Source of the DNA: Pseudemcibacter aquimaris
GTDB lineage: Bacteria > Pseudomonadota > Alphaproteobacteria > Sphingomonadales > Emcibacteraceae
Reading direction: 5' to 3'
Length of the DNA stretch: 64,000 nt
NCBI RefSeq assembly: GCF_028869115.1
Contig: NZ_CP079800.1
Coordinates: 558,001 to 622,000 of the forward strand
Position numbers and translations under genes: made by a program. The notes beneath the pieces are model-generated. The model did no database searches and was not told the origin of the DNA. It saw nothing but the letters and a program-made list of their open reading frames with translations. Of the stretch, positions 27,988-36,901 are shown one piece after another (positions within the stretch are counted from its first letter, which is position 1; each line of letters starts with the position of its first letter).

Positions 27988-29520
27988 TTATAGGAATTTT
28001 GCTTTTAATTTTTTTACGTCCGATTTTTTCATGGCGATAAACAACATTGATAACCCGTATATAAGGAATAATACAGGTAAACCCACTGCAAAACCCCATC
28101 CGTTAATAAGATCGAACGGGGAAATGATTGTTATCAGATGGAACAATCCTGCTGCCACGGCGGCCGCAAGAATGACCCGGAAAATATCAAAAGTAATCAT
28201 ATTGATGCTGTAAAGCTTGATGATGGTAATGACACGCACCAAGTTCATCAGGAAATATGTACTGCATAATGCCATGGCAACACCAATCGGGCCAAAATCA
28301 GAATATTGGGTGAGTAGATAGGCAAGCAAAACATAAACAGGAATCATCGTCAGTGATATGATCGGGTTAAAGAGCGGCGTGCGGTAAATCACCGGAAGAT
28401 CCGCCATGCCAAAGCCGCCATTGATGGTTTCGCCCACCATCAAATAAAACAGAACAATACCACCGATTATGGCCATGTTCGGTTCAGTGCCAGCGGGCAG
28501 GATGGCGTTAAATATGGTTTCGCCATAAAATACACAAAGAATGACAAGCACACTTTGAATCATCAATATCCATCGCGATACCATGATCATTTGTTTCTCA
28601 ACCGTAACAAAATCTTTTTCGACCAGATTTTTCGCCATTACCGGTGAAAGAATAGGGTAGAAACTTTGGTATATTTTCTCGACGGATGTGGCGAATTGCT
28701 GGGCAATGGTATAAACACCAAGCACCGCTTCAGAGAAGAAAAACTTAACAGTAAAAATATCCATACGCATGAAGACAAGAAGTGCCAAATCATGAAATGC
28801 CGTTGGTCCTGAAAAACGCATCAAACGTTTCATTAATTTAAAATCAGGGCGAGCCTTGATGGTTTTTTCAAATGAATATAAATGACAAAAACCCCATATG
28901 GCATAAATAAGCGCGGCAATCAGGGCTACTGCATAAGCCATCAATAATCCAAATGTGGTAAAGCCCATATAAAAGAACAGAAGCATAGATCCAAGCAACA
29001 TATAGGGTTCAACAAGACTACGGGATATGACCTCATATCGCATTTTACGGGTGGCGCGTGTGCCCGCGAGAATGACATCAAGTGCTGTGATGATGATCAC
29101 CATCGGCGCAAGAGATTTAAGCCCCGGTACCATTTCCGGATAATCAAAAATGTAGGCAAGGAATTCCGCACCCAGAATAATAAGGCCAGTGAATATCAGG
29201 CTGACAATCACGGAACTCAGAAGCGCGGAGACCATCACCTGTTCTATGGAATAACGACCCGAATATTCATCATCGTTAATAAATTTAAAAAGTGACCGTT
29301 TAAAGCCAAATGTGGCGAACGCAGCGCATATTTCAATGGTTGTGATCGTATAATTATAACGGCCATAAAGTTCGTTACCGAAAAGCGCAACAGCTAATAT
29401 TAAAAAAGGAAGACGTGAACCAAGCCGGATAATAAAACCAAAGAAGTTGGCACCCGCCCCCTTGGCAATATCTTTATTATCCTTTGCCGTGGTGGCGGCC
29501 TTTTCCTGTTCTGGCGACAT
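27988..29520 (-). CDS. Wzx/MOP-type flippase
   Basis: 510-residue integral membrane protein with about 12-14 spans, of the polysaccharide-transporter (MOP) superfamily that flips lipid-linked sugars or lipids. The N-terminal GAGANFFGFIIRLGSRLPFL and the amphipathic FGFKRSLFKF segments fit this group. It lies between chorismate mutase and a secreted protein and shares the strand with the CDP-alcohol phosphatidyltransferase, so it may export a product of the inositol locus (inference). Confidence 0.8.
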   Translation of the reverse strand: MSPEQEKAATTAKDNKDIAKGAGANFFGFIIRLGSRLPFLILAVALFGNELYGRYNYTITTIEICAAFATFGFKRSLFKFINDDEYSGRYSIEQVMVSALLSSVIVSLIFTGLIILGAEFLAYIFDYPEMVPGLKSLAPMVIIITALDVILAGTRATRKMRYEVISRSLVEPYMLLGSMLLFFYMGFTTFGLLMAYAVALIAALIYAIWGFCHLYSFEKTIKARPDFKLMKRLMRFSGPTAFHDLALLVFMRMDIFTVKFFFSEAVLGVYTIAQQFATSVEKIYQSFYPILSPVMAKNLVEKDFVTVEKQMIMVSRWILMIQSVLVILCVFYGETIFNAILPAGTEPNMAIIGGIVLFYLMVGETINGGFGMADLPVIYRTPLFNPIISLTMIPVYVLLAYLLTQYSDFGPIGVAMALCSTYFLMNLVRVITIIKLYSINMITFDIFRVILAAAVAAGLFHLITIISPFDLINGWGFAVGLPVLFLIYGLSMLFIAMKKSDVKKLKAKFL

Positions 29521-29537
29521 ACGCTACAATCTGGTTA

Positions 29538-30641
29538 TTAACGTCTTCTGCGGCGACGGTCTTTTGATGCGGCTTTCTTCACAGGCTGAATATCGACATA
29601 TTCACTTAGTGCCTTACCGGTCAATTGCTGTTCGCCTTCAGACGTTTTATATACCAGATTATAGTCGGCAATATAGCGAAAATTTGTAATCACTGGATTT
29701 GATTTGGCAAATGAACGTTCAAAAAAGTTCAGATGATCATTCAAATTGAAGTGATCCATTTTCTTGGTAAAGATGACTTCGCCTTCGATATCGCCTTTTT
29801 CGCCTTTTGCCTTGATTTTTAATTTGCGTGGATAACTTGCATCTTTTTCCTTGGTCATATTTTCATATTTAATGTCAACATCGGAAAAAGTATCAAGCGT
29901 TTTATCAGCGACGAATAATTTGAAAATAGTATCCTCATTATCATCCGGTCTGTTGATAGCGGATAGGAAAATTTTGTGATTTGCATCACCGACCGTAGTT
30001 ACACGGGTCCAGTTTTTAATAAGTTGATCGACCTTATCGGTCATCAGAACATGGACACCAAATCCTTCGGTGATGTCTGCATTATGTACGGGACCATTTG
30101 GTTTAAAGCCTGCTTCTTCGCCAAGCTGCCAATTACCGTATCCTTTTAAGGACGGGGCGTAATAACTCGTTTCAATATAACCTTCATCACTGGAATAACT
30201 GTCATGTGAGAATGCGGGAATTGGTGATTTTGAATTGATATCAACAATTGCCATTGTGTTTTCAAGGTGCACATTTACATCATCACCACTACCGCTTAAT
30301 CGGTGGGTATGGATAAAAATATCAAGCACGTCTTCCTTATATCCCCAATCACCAAAATTACGGCCATTTTTTATGACATATAATTCACCTTCTGGTGTCA
30401 CGAGAGTGCCAAGCATAATGCCGTGGTCTTTGCCAACGGGCCACGGGAAATTGGCCACAAGAAACTGACTGGTTACCAGTGATCCATCGGAAAGATAGAA
30501 ATACTGTTCCCAATATTCCGTGTAATTTTTGTCTTCTAACATCATTGGGCGTTTGTCATTGATTTCATGAGCTTGCACCATATGAAATGGGAAACTCATA
30601 ACAAGGGCCAAACTAACAATAATCTTTTTAAAGCTCATCAA
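29538..30641 (-). CDS. secreted beta-rich protein with hexa-arginine tail
   Basis: 367 residues, not firmly recognised. A signal peptide (FKKIIVSLALVMSFPFHMVQA) precedes a long beta-rich region; the pattern with paired Trp/Gly-rich blocks is reminiscent of lipocalin-like CrtC/AttH or Svf1 proteins, which bind lipids, but this is tentative. The C terminus is KKAASKDRRRRRR, six consecutive Arg at the very end. It lies between the flippase (17-base gap) and the CDP-alcohol phosphatidyltransferase (27-base gap), which suggests a linked envelope function. Confidence 0.55.
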   Translation of the reverse strand: MMSFKKIIVSLALVMSFPFHMVQAHEINDKRPMMLEDKNYTEYWEQYFYLSDGSLVTSQFLVANFPWPVGKDHGIMLGTLVTPEGELYVIKNGRNFGDWGYKEDVLDIFIHTHRLSGSGDDVNVHLENTMAIVDINSKSPIPAFSHDSYSSDEGYIETSYYAPSLKGYGNWQLGEEAGFKPNGPVHNADITEGFGVHVLMTDKVDQLIKNWTRVTTVGDANHKIFLSAINRPDDNEDTIFKLFVADKTLDTFSDVDIKYENMTKEKDASYPRKLKIKAKGEKGDIEGEVIFTKKMDHFNLNDHLNFFERSFAKSNPVITNFRYIADYNLVYKTSEGEQQLTGKALSEYVDIQPVKKAASKDRRRRRR

Positions 30642-30668
30642 AGGCTTTCCTAATACCGCACAATTAAA

Positions 30669-31568
30669 CTAAAGAATTTCTTTCAGTTTCATTGTGAATA
30701 AATCATTTAATATTTTCTGTTTCTGCACCAGGAACATCAATGCAATATTCAAGGCGACAATTTCAAACCAGAAATAATATTCAGGTTCACCGCTAATTGA
30801 CGCGATAAATATGGCAAAAGTACGGTAATTGGCACAAAGAATTGACCAGTTATTCACGGCGGGCGCATATAATTCACGGTAAAGCGATCTGATATCACTT
30901 TCTTTTTCGGGGGCGAGTGAAAGAACCTCTTTTAACGAATGGCGGAAATTACGGTCAACACCGCTAAATGCATATTGCATGCGGATATAACCAATATGTA
31001 ATTGATTGGCGATCTGGCCCATTCCTGACTTTGTGCGGCCTTCTTCTATCATGTCATTGATACTTGGCAGATCGGCATTTTCCTTGCCCTTACCCCAAAA
31101 ATCATATTCGCTACGTTGAAGTTCATATGCGCCCGATTGGATTGCATGACAAACGCCCGCAAAAATTGACAAGAACCAGATTTCATTGCCGAATGTCGGT
31201 GCAAGTGCAAGTGACAAACCAACATAAACACTAATGAATGTCACGTAATCGCATACGCCATCGATGACTTTACCAATTTCAGAAAAATTTTGCGTTGCAC
31301 GGGCAAGCTGACCATCCGCACCATCAAACACATGCCACATAAACATCAGTAAAAAACCAAGCGCAGCGAGTAGCGGGTTTTGATAATTATAGTAACAAAC
31401 GCCAGCCAGCAAACCACAAGCCATACCCATGGATGACACCATGTTCGGGGTGATTTTTAAGTCAATGAATTTCGGGACGAGCCAGCTGCTGATCGGGTGG
31501 ATGATATGTACGTTCGAGAATTCCTCGATATCAAGGGTACGTTTTACATCGTCCTGACTATTTTCCAT
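30669..31568 (-). CDS. CDP-alcohol phosphatidyltransferase family protein
   Basis: 299 residues with several membrane spans. The complete CDP-alcohol motif D82-x2-D85-G-x2-A-R-x8-G99-x3-D103-x3-D107 is intact. The enzyme joins a CDP-activated group to an alcohol. With ino1 and a cytidylyltransferase nearby, it may use CDP-inositol with inositol phosphate or a lipid alcohol, as in di-myo-inositol-phosphate synthesis, or CDP-diacylglycerol with inositol phosphate. The cytosolic loop NADLPSINDMIEEGRTKSG is longer than in PgsA. Confidence 0.82.
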   Translation of the reverse strand: MENSQDDVKRTLDIEEFSNVHIIHPISSWLVPKFIDLKITPNMVSSMGMACGLLAGVCYYNYQNPLLAALGFLLMFMWHVFDGADGQLARATQNFSEIGKVIDGVCDYVTFISVYVGLSLALAPTFGNEIWFLSIFAGVCHAIQSGAYELQRSEYDFWGKGKENADLPSINDMIEEGRTKSGMGQIANQLHIGYIRMQYAFSGVDRNFRHSLKEVLSLAPEKESDIRSLYRELYAPAVNNWSILCANYRTFAIFIASISGEPEYYFWFEIVALNIALMFLVQKQKILNDLFTMKLKEIL

Positions 31569-31687
31569 AATTTTGGCCTTATATTCTAAATAATTATCAA
31601 TAAATATGTGTTTATATTATCAATGTTTTTTATTTATTACGACCAAAAAACTGGACGATAAATTTAGTTTCGGTATATAAGTTGAAT

Positions 31688-32116
31688 ATGAAAGAAAATA
31701 ATAATTCCAAGATATTCGTTATCGGCTTTGTGCTGTTTGTGATCATCACATACACAGCAAGCTTTTTTTATACCCGCGATAAAAACGACATGCTTTTATC
31801 AGCTCCTAGATTAGTTTTACTCATTGGAAATGAACAGAGCGTTAACGCAGAATTTTCACCGCTTTCTATCGAAGATCGTCGCAATAAAATCAGATCCATT
31901 GCCCAATTAGGTCTTATTCAAACAATATCGCAGATTAATTATGATAACGGTGAAACGGACATCGCTGAAAAATATAAAGATGTTATCAATGGGGGCGAAT
32001 TCGCGGTTGCCGATTGTTTGGAATATTCCGAACTAATCAAAAGAACCATGGCAAGGGATGCCAAAACGGCATTAAAAGCCAGCTGGATTTTCTCAGCCTG
32101 CGGTATTATCGAATAA
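31688..32116 (+). CDS. membrane-anchored hypothetical protein
   Basis: 142 residues, not recognised. One N-terminal membrane span (KIFVIGFVLFVIITYTASFFY) is followed by a soluble part containing two Cys (VADCLEYS and FSACGIIE) that could form a disulfide in the periplasm. The ATG at 31688 is preferred over a TTG two codons upstream, but no good ribosome binding site is seen. Its 3' end overlaps the TolB-like gene by 24 bases, convergent. Confidence 0.6.
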   Translation: MKENNNSKIFVIGFVLFVIITYTASFFYTRDKNDMLLSAPRLVLLIGNEQSVNAEFSPLSIEDRRNKIRSIAQLGLIQTISQINYDNGETDIAEKYKDVINGGEFAVADCLEYSELIKRTMARDAKTALKASWIFSACGIIE

Positions 32117-33592
32117 TTCCTGAAAACTGCTTAAATAAATTTCCATATCTTGCTTGCGTTTAAACCATTTGGCGCATTCGGTTTCAACATTGTCTGGAAA
32201 ATCCGGATAAAGCCTGATTAAGTTATCATATGCTGTTTTCGCAAGTTCATATTCACCAAGTTCAGAATAATTAATTGCTTGTAATGCATATGGCCAGAAC
32301 CAATCGGGTGTTTCAACGGTACTGACATAATCGGCGGCAATTTTATAGCTACCTTTTAAGAAATGTTGATGGAATAAGGCAAACTGACACCAGTTCGGAT
32401 GCTGCGGGTTTAATGATATCGCTTTGTTTACAAGCGACGTACCTTGTTCCAGTTCACCCATCAAACATAGATAAACGCCACTATCAGCAAGCACGGCTGG
32501 GCTATTTGGTGCAATGCTTAGTCCCATTTTGATATTTTGTTGGAATTTGTCCAGATCACCTTTATGGAAATGAATGATGGTCAGGGCATACCATGCAATT
32601 GAAAATTGCGAACTCATTGAAATGGCTTTTTCCGCAAGTTTTTGCGCACGGTCAAGAGCAGGTTCTTTTAAATCCTGAATATTAAAACTAAAGCGATATT
32701 CATCAAGTGCAAGAAATGAAAGACCGGCCCATGCATCTGCATAATGCGGGTCGATTTGCACCGCTTTTTCAAGGCTTTCGCGCGCCTTTAAATGGGAACT
32801 TTGCGATAGCTCAAACAGATAATCATGAAACAGCAGCATCGCTTCATAGGCTTCCATGAATTCCGTGCTGCTGCGTTTCATATCTATGGCGCTAGTGCGC
32901 ATGATGGTGCCATATGCATCACCGATTGTCGCACTAACTTTGCCCGCAATTTCATCTTGAACATTAATAATATTTTCCGGTGTAAGTTTATAATCAAATT
33001 TTTCTGTCCAGATAATCGCACCATTTGTACCGTTTAAAAGTTTTGCACTGACACGAACCATATCACCGGCCTGTCTAATGCTGCCTTCTAAAATATAATG
33101 GGTTTCAAGTTCACTTACGAGTTCCCGAAGATTGATATTTTTACCTTTATAAAAGGATGTGGCCTTACGGCTGATGACATAAAGGCTCGGGCTTAAGCTT
33201 AATTGATTGATAATTTCTTCTGTGATGCCATCCGCAAAAATTTCAGTATTTCCATTGTCGCCAATTACTTCGAAAGGAAGAACGGCAATCGCCGGGCCAG
33301 TTGGTGGGGCTGCTGCGGCATTGATGACAGGATCCTGATTGCTGGATTTTTCATTATTTTCAATTTTCGAAAAGACAGGAGTATATTTTCCCTTAGGGAG
33401 TGTTATTAGAATCGGATCATCTTTGCCATCATCCATATAATAATGTTCAAGCAGGCGCCTTAGTCGTCCCGCTTCAACACGAACAATAGCATCTGTTCCC
33501 GGATCAAAACTTTCATCCTTATCAAAAACTTCAAGGCCCAGTGTGTATCCTTTAATCAGGTCGGCGTTTCCATTTAATGTTTCGGTTACCAC
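32093..33592 (-). CDS. TolB-like / TPR protein with adenylate-cyclase-associated N domain
   Basis: 499 residues from GTG. Domains in order: an N-terminal helical region (GYTLGLEVFDKDESFDPGTDAIVRVEAGRLRRLLEHYY), a Pro/Ala linker, a TolB-like alpha/beta domain (IAVLPFEVIGDNG...EIFADGITEEIINQLS...YILEGSIRQAGDMVRVSAKLLNG) and TPR repeats (about 270-480). Such proteins are known beside class III cyclases, but no cyclase domain is present here. The homology continues upstream of the GTG to about 33690 (SPLFENKNRLQRFLSYV in frame) with no ATG/GTG/TTG, so the annotated start is too short. Confidence 0.8.
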   Translation of the reverse strand: MVTETLNGNADLIKGYTLGLEVFDKDESFDPGTDAIVRVEAGRLRRLLEHYYMDDGKDDPILITLPKGKYTPVFSKIENNEKSSNQDPVINAAAAPPTGPAIAVLPFEVIGDNGNTEIFADGITEEIINQLSLSPSLYVISRKATSFYKGKNINLRELVSELETHYILEGSIRQAGDMVRVSAKLLNGTNGAIIWTEKFDYKLTPENIINVQDEIAGKVSATIGDAYGTIMRTSAIDMKRSSTEFMEAYEAMLLFHDYLFELSQSSHLKARESLEKAVQIDPHYADAWAGLSFLALDEYRFSFNIQDLKEPALDRAQKLAEKAISMSSQFSIAWYALTIIHFHKGDLDKFQQNIKMGLSIAPNSPAVLADSGVYLCLMGELEQGTSLVNKAISLNPQHPNWCQFALFHQHFLKGSYKIAADYVSTVETPDWFWPYALQAINYSELGEYELAKTAYDNLIRLYPDFPDNVETECAKWFKRKQDMEIYLSSFQELFDNTAG

Positions 33593-33890
33593 ATAGGAAA
33601 GAAAACGTTGCAGCCTGTTTTTATTTTCAAAAAGCGGACTGTTAACGATTCTGTTTAATTGTTCAGAAATATTTTCGGATGAAATGGAAATTATAATGCC
33701 CCATCAATAAAGTTGATAATGCATATAACATACTAATTGTGTCGAAAATGAGAAGATTTTTTTGAATGAAAATAAAAAGTTATCAGCGATGCGTGTGAAG
33801 GGGGAACAGTGACTGGTCGGGAATGACGATCACAAACAAGCACCGCTGACATCTATAATACGGGTTACGAATTCAAACCTTGCGATTTTT

Positions 33891-35075
33891 TTACATTAAT
33901 TCTAACGCGACCGCAGTTGCTTCACCGCCACCAATACACAGGCTTGCGATACCGCGTTTGCCGCCATGTGTTTTTAACGCAGAAAGCAATGTAATCATAA
34001 TGCGTGATCCCGATGAACCAACTGGATGTCCAAGGGCACATGCGCCGCCGTGTACGTTAACCTTGGCATGATCAAGATTAAGATCATGCATCGCCGCCAT
34101 TGTTACAACGGCGAATGCTTCGTTAATTTCATAAAGATCAACGTCGGCATCCGTCCAACCCGTTTTTTCATAAAGTTTTTTCATCGCACCAACGGGTGCG
34201 GTTGTGAACCAGTTTGGTTCCTGTGCATGGACACTATGGCCAACAATGCGGGCAATTGGTTTTAAGCCGCGTTTCACGGCTTCTGCTTCGTGCATCATAA
34301 TAATCGCAGAGGCTCCATCGGAAATTGAACTGGCGTTTGCGGCGGTTACAGTACCGTCTTTTGCAAATGCAGGACGAAGGGACGGGATTTTTTCCGGACG
34401 TGCTTTACCAGGTTGTTCATCAGTATCAACAACGGTTTCACCCTTGCGGCTTTTTACAGTAACAGGTGAAATTTCGTCTTTAAAATATCCTTTTTCAATG
34501 GCTTCATTAGCGCGTGATAATGATGAAATTGCAAACTCATCTTGTGCTTCACGGCTGAAGCCATATTTTTCTGCGGTACGTTCTGCATATACGCCCATAA
34601 GAGTGCCTTTTTCATATGCATCTTCTAACCCATCAAGGAACATGTGATCTTTTACATCTGTATGACCAATGCGTGCACCAGAACGCATTTTGGGCAGGAT
34701 GTAAGGAGAATTGCTCATGCTTTCCATGCCGCCTGCAATAATGATGTTTGCTGAACCAGCCATGAGTGCGTTATGCGCCAGACGAACAGTTTCCATACCA
34801 CTGCCGCACATTTTATTCACTGTGGTACATGCAGTGCTTTTAGGAAGTCCTGCGCCAATTGCCGCTTGCCTTGCTGGTGCTTGTCCGATGCCGGCTGGTA
34901 ATACACAGCCCATATAAACTTCATCAATTTCTTCCGGTTTGATGCCTGTTTCTTTTAACGCACCTTCGATCGCAACAGCACCAAGCGCAGGTGCGCTAAC
35001 AGTGGCGAAATCGCCTTGAAGGCCACCCATAGGGGTGCGTGACATTCCAACAATTACAATTGATTCATCGGCCAT
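33891..35075 (-). CDS. acetyl-CoA C-acetyltransferase (thiolase)
   Basis: 394-residue thiolase II. The nucleophile is C90 in TVNKMCGSGMET, with H350 in ACALGHPVGSSGSR and C380 in SLCIGGGEA. It condenses two acetyl-CoA or cleaves acetoacetyl-CoA, in polyhydroxybutyrate, ketone-body or amino acid catabolism. It is divergent from a TetR gene across a perfect palindrome, so it is a likely target of that regulator. GGAG lies just before the ATG. Confidence 0.92.
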   Translation of the reverse strand: MADESIVIVGMSRTPMGGLQGDFATVSAPALGAVAIEGALKETGIKPEEIDEVYMGCVLPAGIGQAPARQAAIGAGLPKSTACTTVNKMCGSGMETVRLAHNALMAGSANIIIAGGMESMSNSPYILPKMRSGARIGHTDVKDHMFLDGLEDAYEKGTLMGVYAERTAEKYGFSREAQDEFAISSLSRANEAIEKGYFKDEISPVTVKSRKGETVVDTDEQPGKARPEKIPSLRPAFAKDGTVTAANASSISDGASAIIMMHEAEAVKRGLKPIARIVGHSVHAQEPNWFTTAPVGAMKKLYEKTGWTDADVDLYEINEAFAVVTMAAMHDLNLDHAKVNVHGGACALGHPVGSSGSRIMITLLSALKTHGGKRGIASLCIGGGEATAVALELM

Positions 35076-35112
35076 GATGGCATCTCCTTGAATTTATAGT
35101 GTCTTTTTTAAA

Positions 35113-35142
35113 TATATATGTTACTATTCGGTAACATATATA
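35113..35142. promoter_or_regulatory. perfect palindrome, probable TetR operator
   Basis: TATATATGTTAC (35113-35124), spacer TATTCG, GTAACATATATA (35131-35142): 12-base arms without mismatch in the 123-base divergent gap between thiolase and the TetR gene. A second, shorter palindrome TATCACTGATA follows at 35148-35158, whose complement matches the core of the classical tet operator. The regulator next door is the obvious candidate binder. Confidence 0.7.
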
Positions 35143-35198
35143 GGGGCTATCACTGATAATAGCAAGGTTTAAGCATTTTAAAGTGGGATCTGTGATTA

Positions 35199-35804
35199 AT
35201 GCAAGCTACAGAAACTAATATAACACGTGAAGAAAAAAGAAAACAGAAACTTGATGTCATTTTAAGAAATGCATCAAAAGCGTTTATGGAAAAGGGTTAC
35301 TATAAAACTTCACTTGATGATATTGCCAAAATGCAAAATGTAACCAAACCGACCCTTTATTATTATATCAAAAATAAAGAAGACATTCTTGTAAAATGCG
35401 AAGAGGAAGCATGCCGCAGAATTAATGGCTTGCTTGATGATATTTTTGCTGGTGGCGGTAATGGCTTTCAAATGCTTTACCGCTTTGTGCAAGGGTATAT
35501 CGGTATTATTACCGATGATATTATCCGCTGCCATGTGCGTCACCGTGGCCAGATGGAAGATGAAACTCTACGCGCCGCCAGTATTCAAAATCATAAGGAT
35601 ATCGAAAGCAGGGTTCGTGAGATCATCAGAATTGGCATAACTGACGGTACCATTCGTGATTGTAATTCAACCATTTTGGCGATTTTATTATTCGATAGCC
35701 TTAACGGTATTACGGCTTGGTATAAATCAGATGGCCCGGTGAAAGAAGATGAGCTTACCGAAGAAGTGCTGGCTTTGGTCACTCATGGCGTAATTGGTGA
35801 TTAA
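35199..35804 (+). CDS. TetR-family transcriptional regulator
   Basis: 201 residues. A canonical helix-turn-helix is visible: ASKAFMEKGYYKTSLDDIAKMQNVTKPTLYYYIKNKEDIL (about residues 24-65), with a ligand-binding C domain of about 140 residues. The ligand is unknown; the neighbours (thiolase, MeaB) suggest an acyl-CoA. meaB starts directly after its stop. Confidence 0.92.
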   Translation: MQATETNITREEKRKQKLDVILRNASKAFMEKGYYKTSLDDIAKMQNVTKPTLYYYIKNKEDILVKCEEEACRRINGLLDDIFAGGGNGFQMLYRFVQGYIGIITDDIIRCHVRHRGQMEDETLRAASIQNHKDIESRVREIIRIGITDGTIRDCNSTILAILLFDSLNGITAWYKSDGPVKEDELTEEVLALVTHGVIGD

Positions 35805-36779
35805 ATGAGCGAGCTTGCTGATAAAATCATCACTGGCAATCGCCGCGCTGTTGCCAAAGCAATCACACTGATTGAATCATCACGCACCGATCATCAGGAA
35901 AAGGCGCAAAAATTACTTAACAAGTTATTGCCGCATACTGGCAAAGGCTTGCGGCTTGGGTTAACAGGTATTCCGGGTGTTGGTAAATCCACATTCATTG
36001 AAAGTTTCGGAAAACTTTTAACAGGGCAGGGGTTAAAAGTCGCGGTCCTTGCTGTTGATCCATCATCTAAAATAACCGGCGGTTCTATTCTGGGTGATAA
36101 GACAAGAATGGAAGAACTTGCCCGTGATCCAAATGCCTTTATCAGGCCAACACCATCGAAAGGGACGCTTGGCGGCATCGCAAGATATACACGTGAAGCC
36201 ATGATGATATTAGAAGCCGCAGGTTACGATGTCATCATCATTGAAACTGTTGGTGTCGGCCAATCAGAAGTCGCTGTGCATGATATGGTGGATATGTTTT
36301 TGTTATTGCTGTCGCCGGGCGGTGGTGATGAATTACAGGGCATCAAGCGTGGTATTATGGAATTGGCAGATATTGTTATTATTAATAAGGCTGATGGTGA
36401 TTTTGAAAATGCAGCCGGGCTTGCGGCGGGTGATGTAAAAAATGCACTTCATTTAATGCGGCAAAAATCAGAAAATTGGGTCGTTAAAACCTTAAAAACC
36501 AGCGCTATTAATAATCAAGGGATTGATGAAGTATGGCAAGCCGTATGTGATTATAAAGAAGCCATGCAAACAAGCGGCGAATTTGATGCCAAAAGAGCCG
36601 AACAGGAAATTGATAATATCTGGAAAGAATTAAATGAATTTCTAACCAGTGAGGTTAAAACTAGGCAGAAATCAGAAATTAAAACACTGGAAAAAGCCGT
36701 CAAAGATAAATCGATAACCCCACTGGAAGCCGCGAAAACGCTTTATGAAAGTTTGATTAAACCAGTAAAAAAACATTGA
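35805..36779 (+). CDS. meaB: MeaB GTPase, methylmalonyl-CoA mutase chaperone
   Basis: 324-residue G3E GTPase that guards and reloads adenosylcobalamin mutases. Walker A is GIPGVGKST (G55-K61), Walker B IIIETVGVGQSE, base motif NKAD, and switch-like DPSSKITGGSILGDKTRM. It abuts the TetR gene without a gap, so both are one transcript. The mutase itself is not in the window. Confidence 0.94.
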   Translation: MSELADKIITGNRRAVAKAITLIESSRTDHQEKAQKLLNKLLPHTGKGLRLGLTGIPGVGKSTFIESFGKLLTGQGLKVAVLAVDPSSKITGGSILGDKTRMEELARDPNAFIRPTPSKGTLGGIARYTREAMMILEAAGYDVIIIETVGVGQSEVAVHDMVDMFLLLLSPGGGDELQGIKRGIMELADIVIINKADGDFENAAGLAAGDVKNALHLMRQKSENWVVKTLKTSAINNQGIDEVWQAVCDYKEAMQTSGEFDAKRAEQEIDNIWKELNEFLTSEVKTRQKSEIKTLEKAVKDKSITPLEAAKTLYESLIKPVKKH

Positions 36780-36901
36780 TCTAAACTTAAAAGATATATA
36801 TTATATATTTGTTAACTTTTTATACAATATACTAATTAGATACAGGGTTAATTAGAATAATTTAAAAGTTACAGGTAGTTTATTTTTAGTAAAGGCATGT
36901 A

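Noticed and set aside
33713-33890. TATAAT-like box and possible small RNA between the TolB-like gene and thiolase
   Set aside because: The box faces the 3' end of thiolase, no good -35 element and no stable hairpin was found.
35148-35158. TATCACTGATA identical to the core of the tetracycline operator
   Set aside because: No tetA or tetracycline-type repressor nearby; an 11-base palindrome can arise by chance. Kept only as part of the TetR operator finding.
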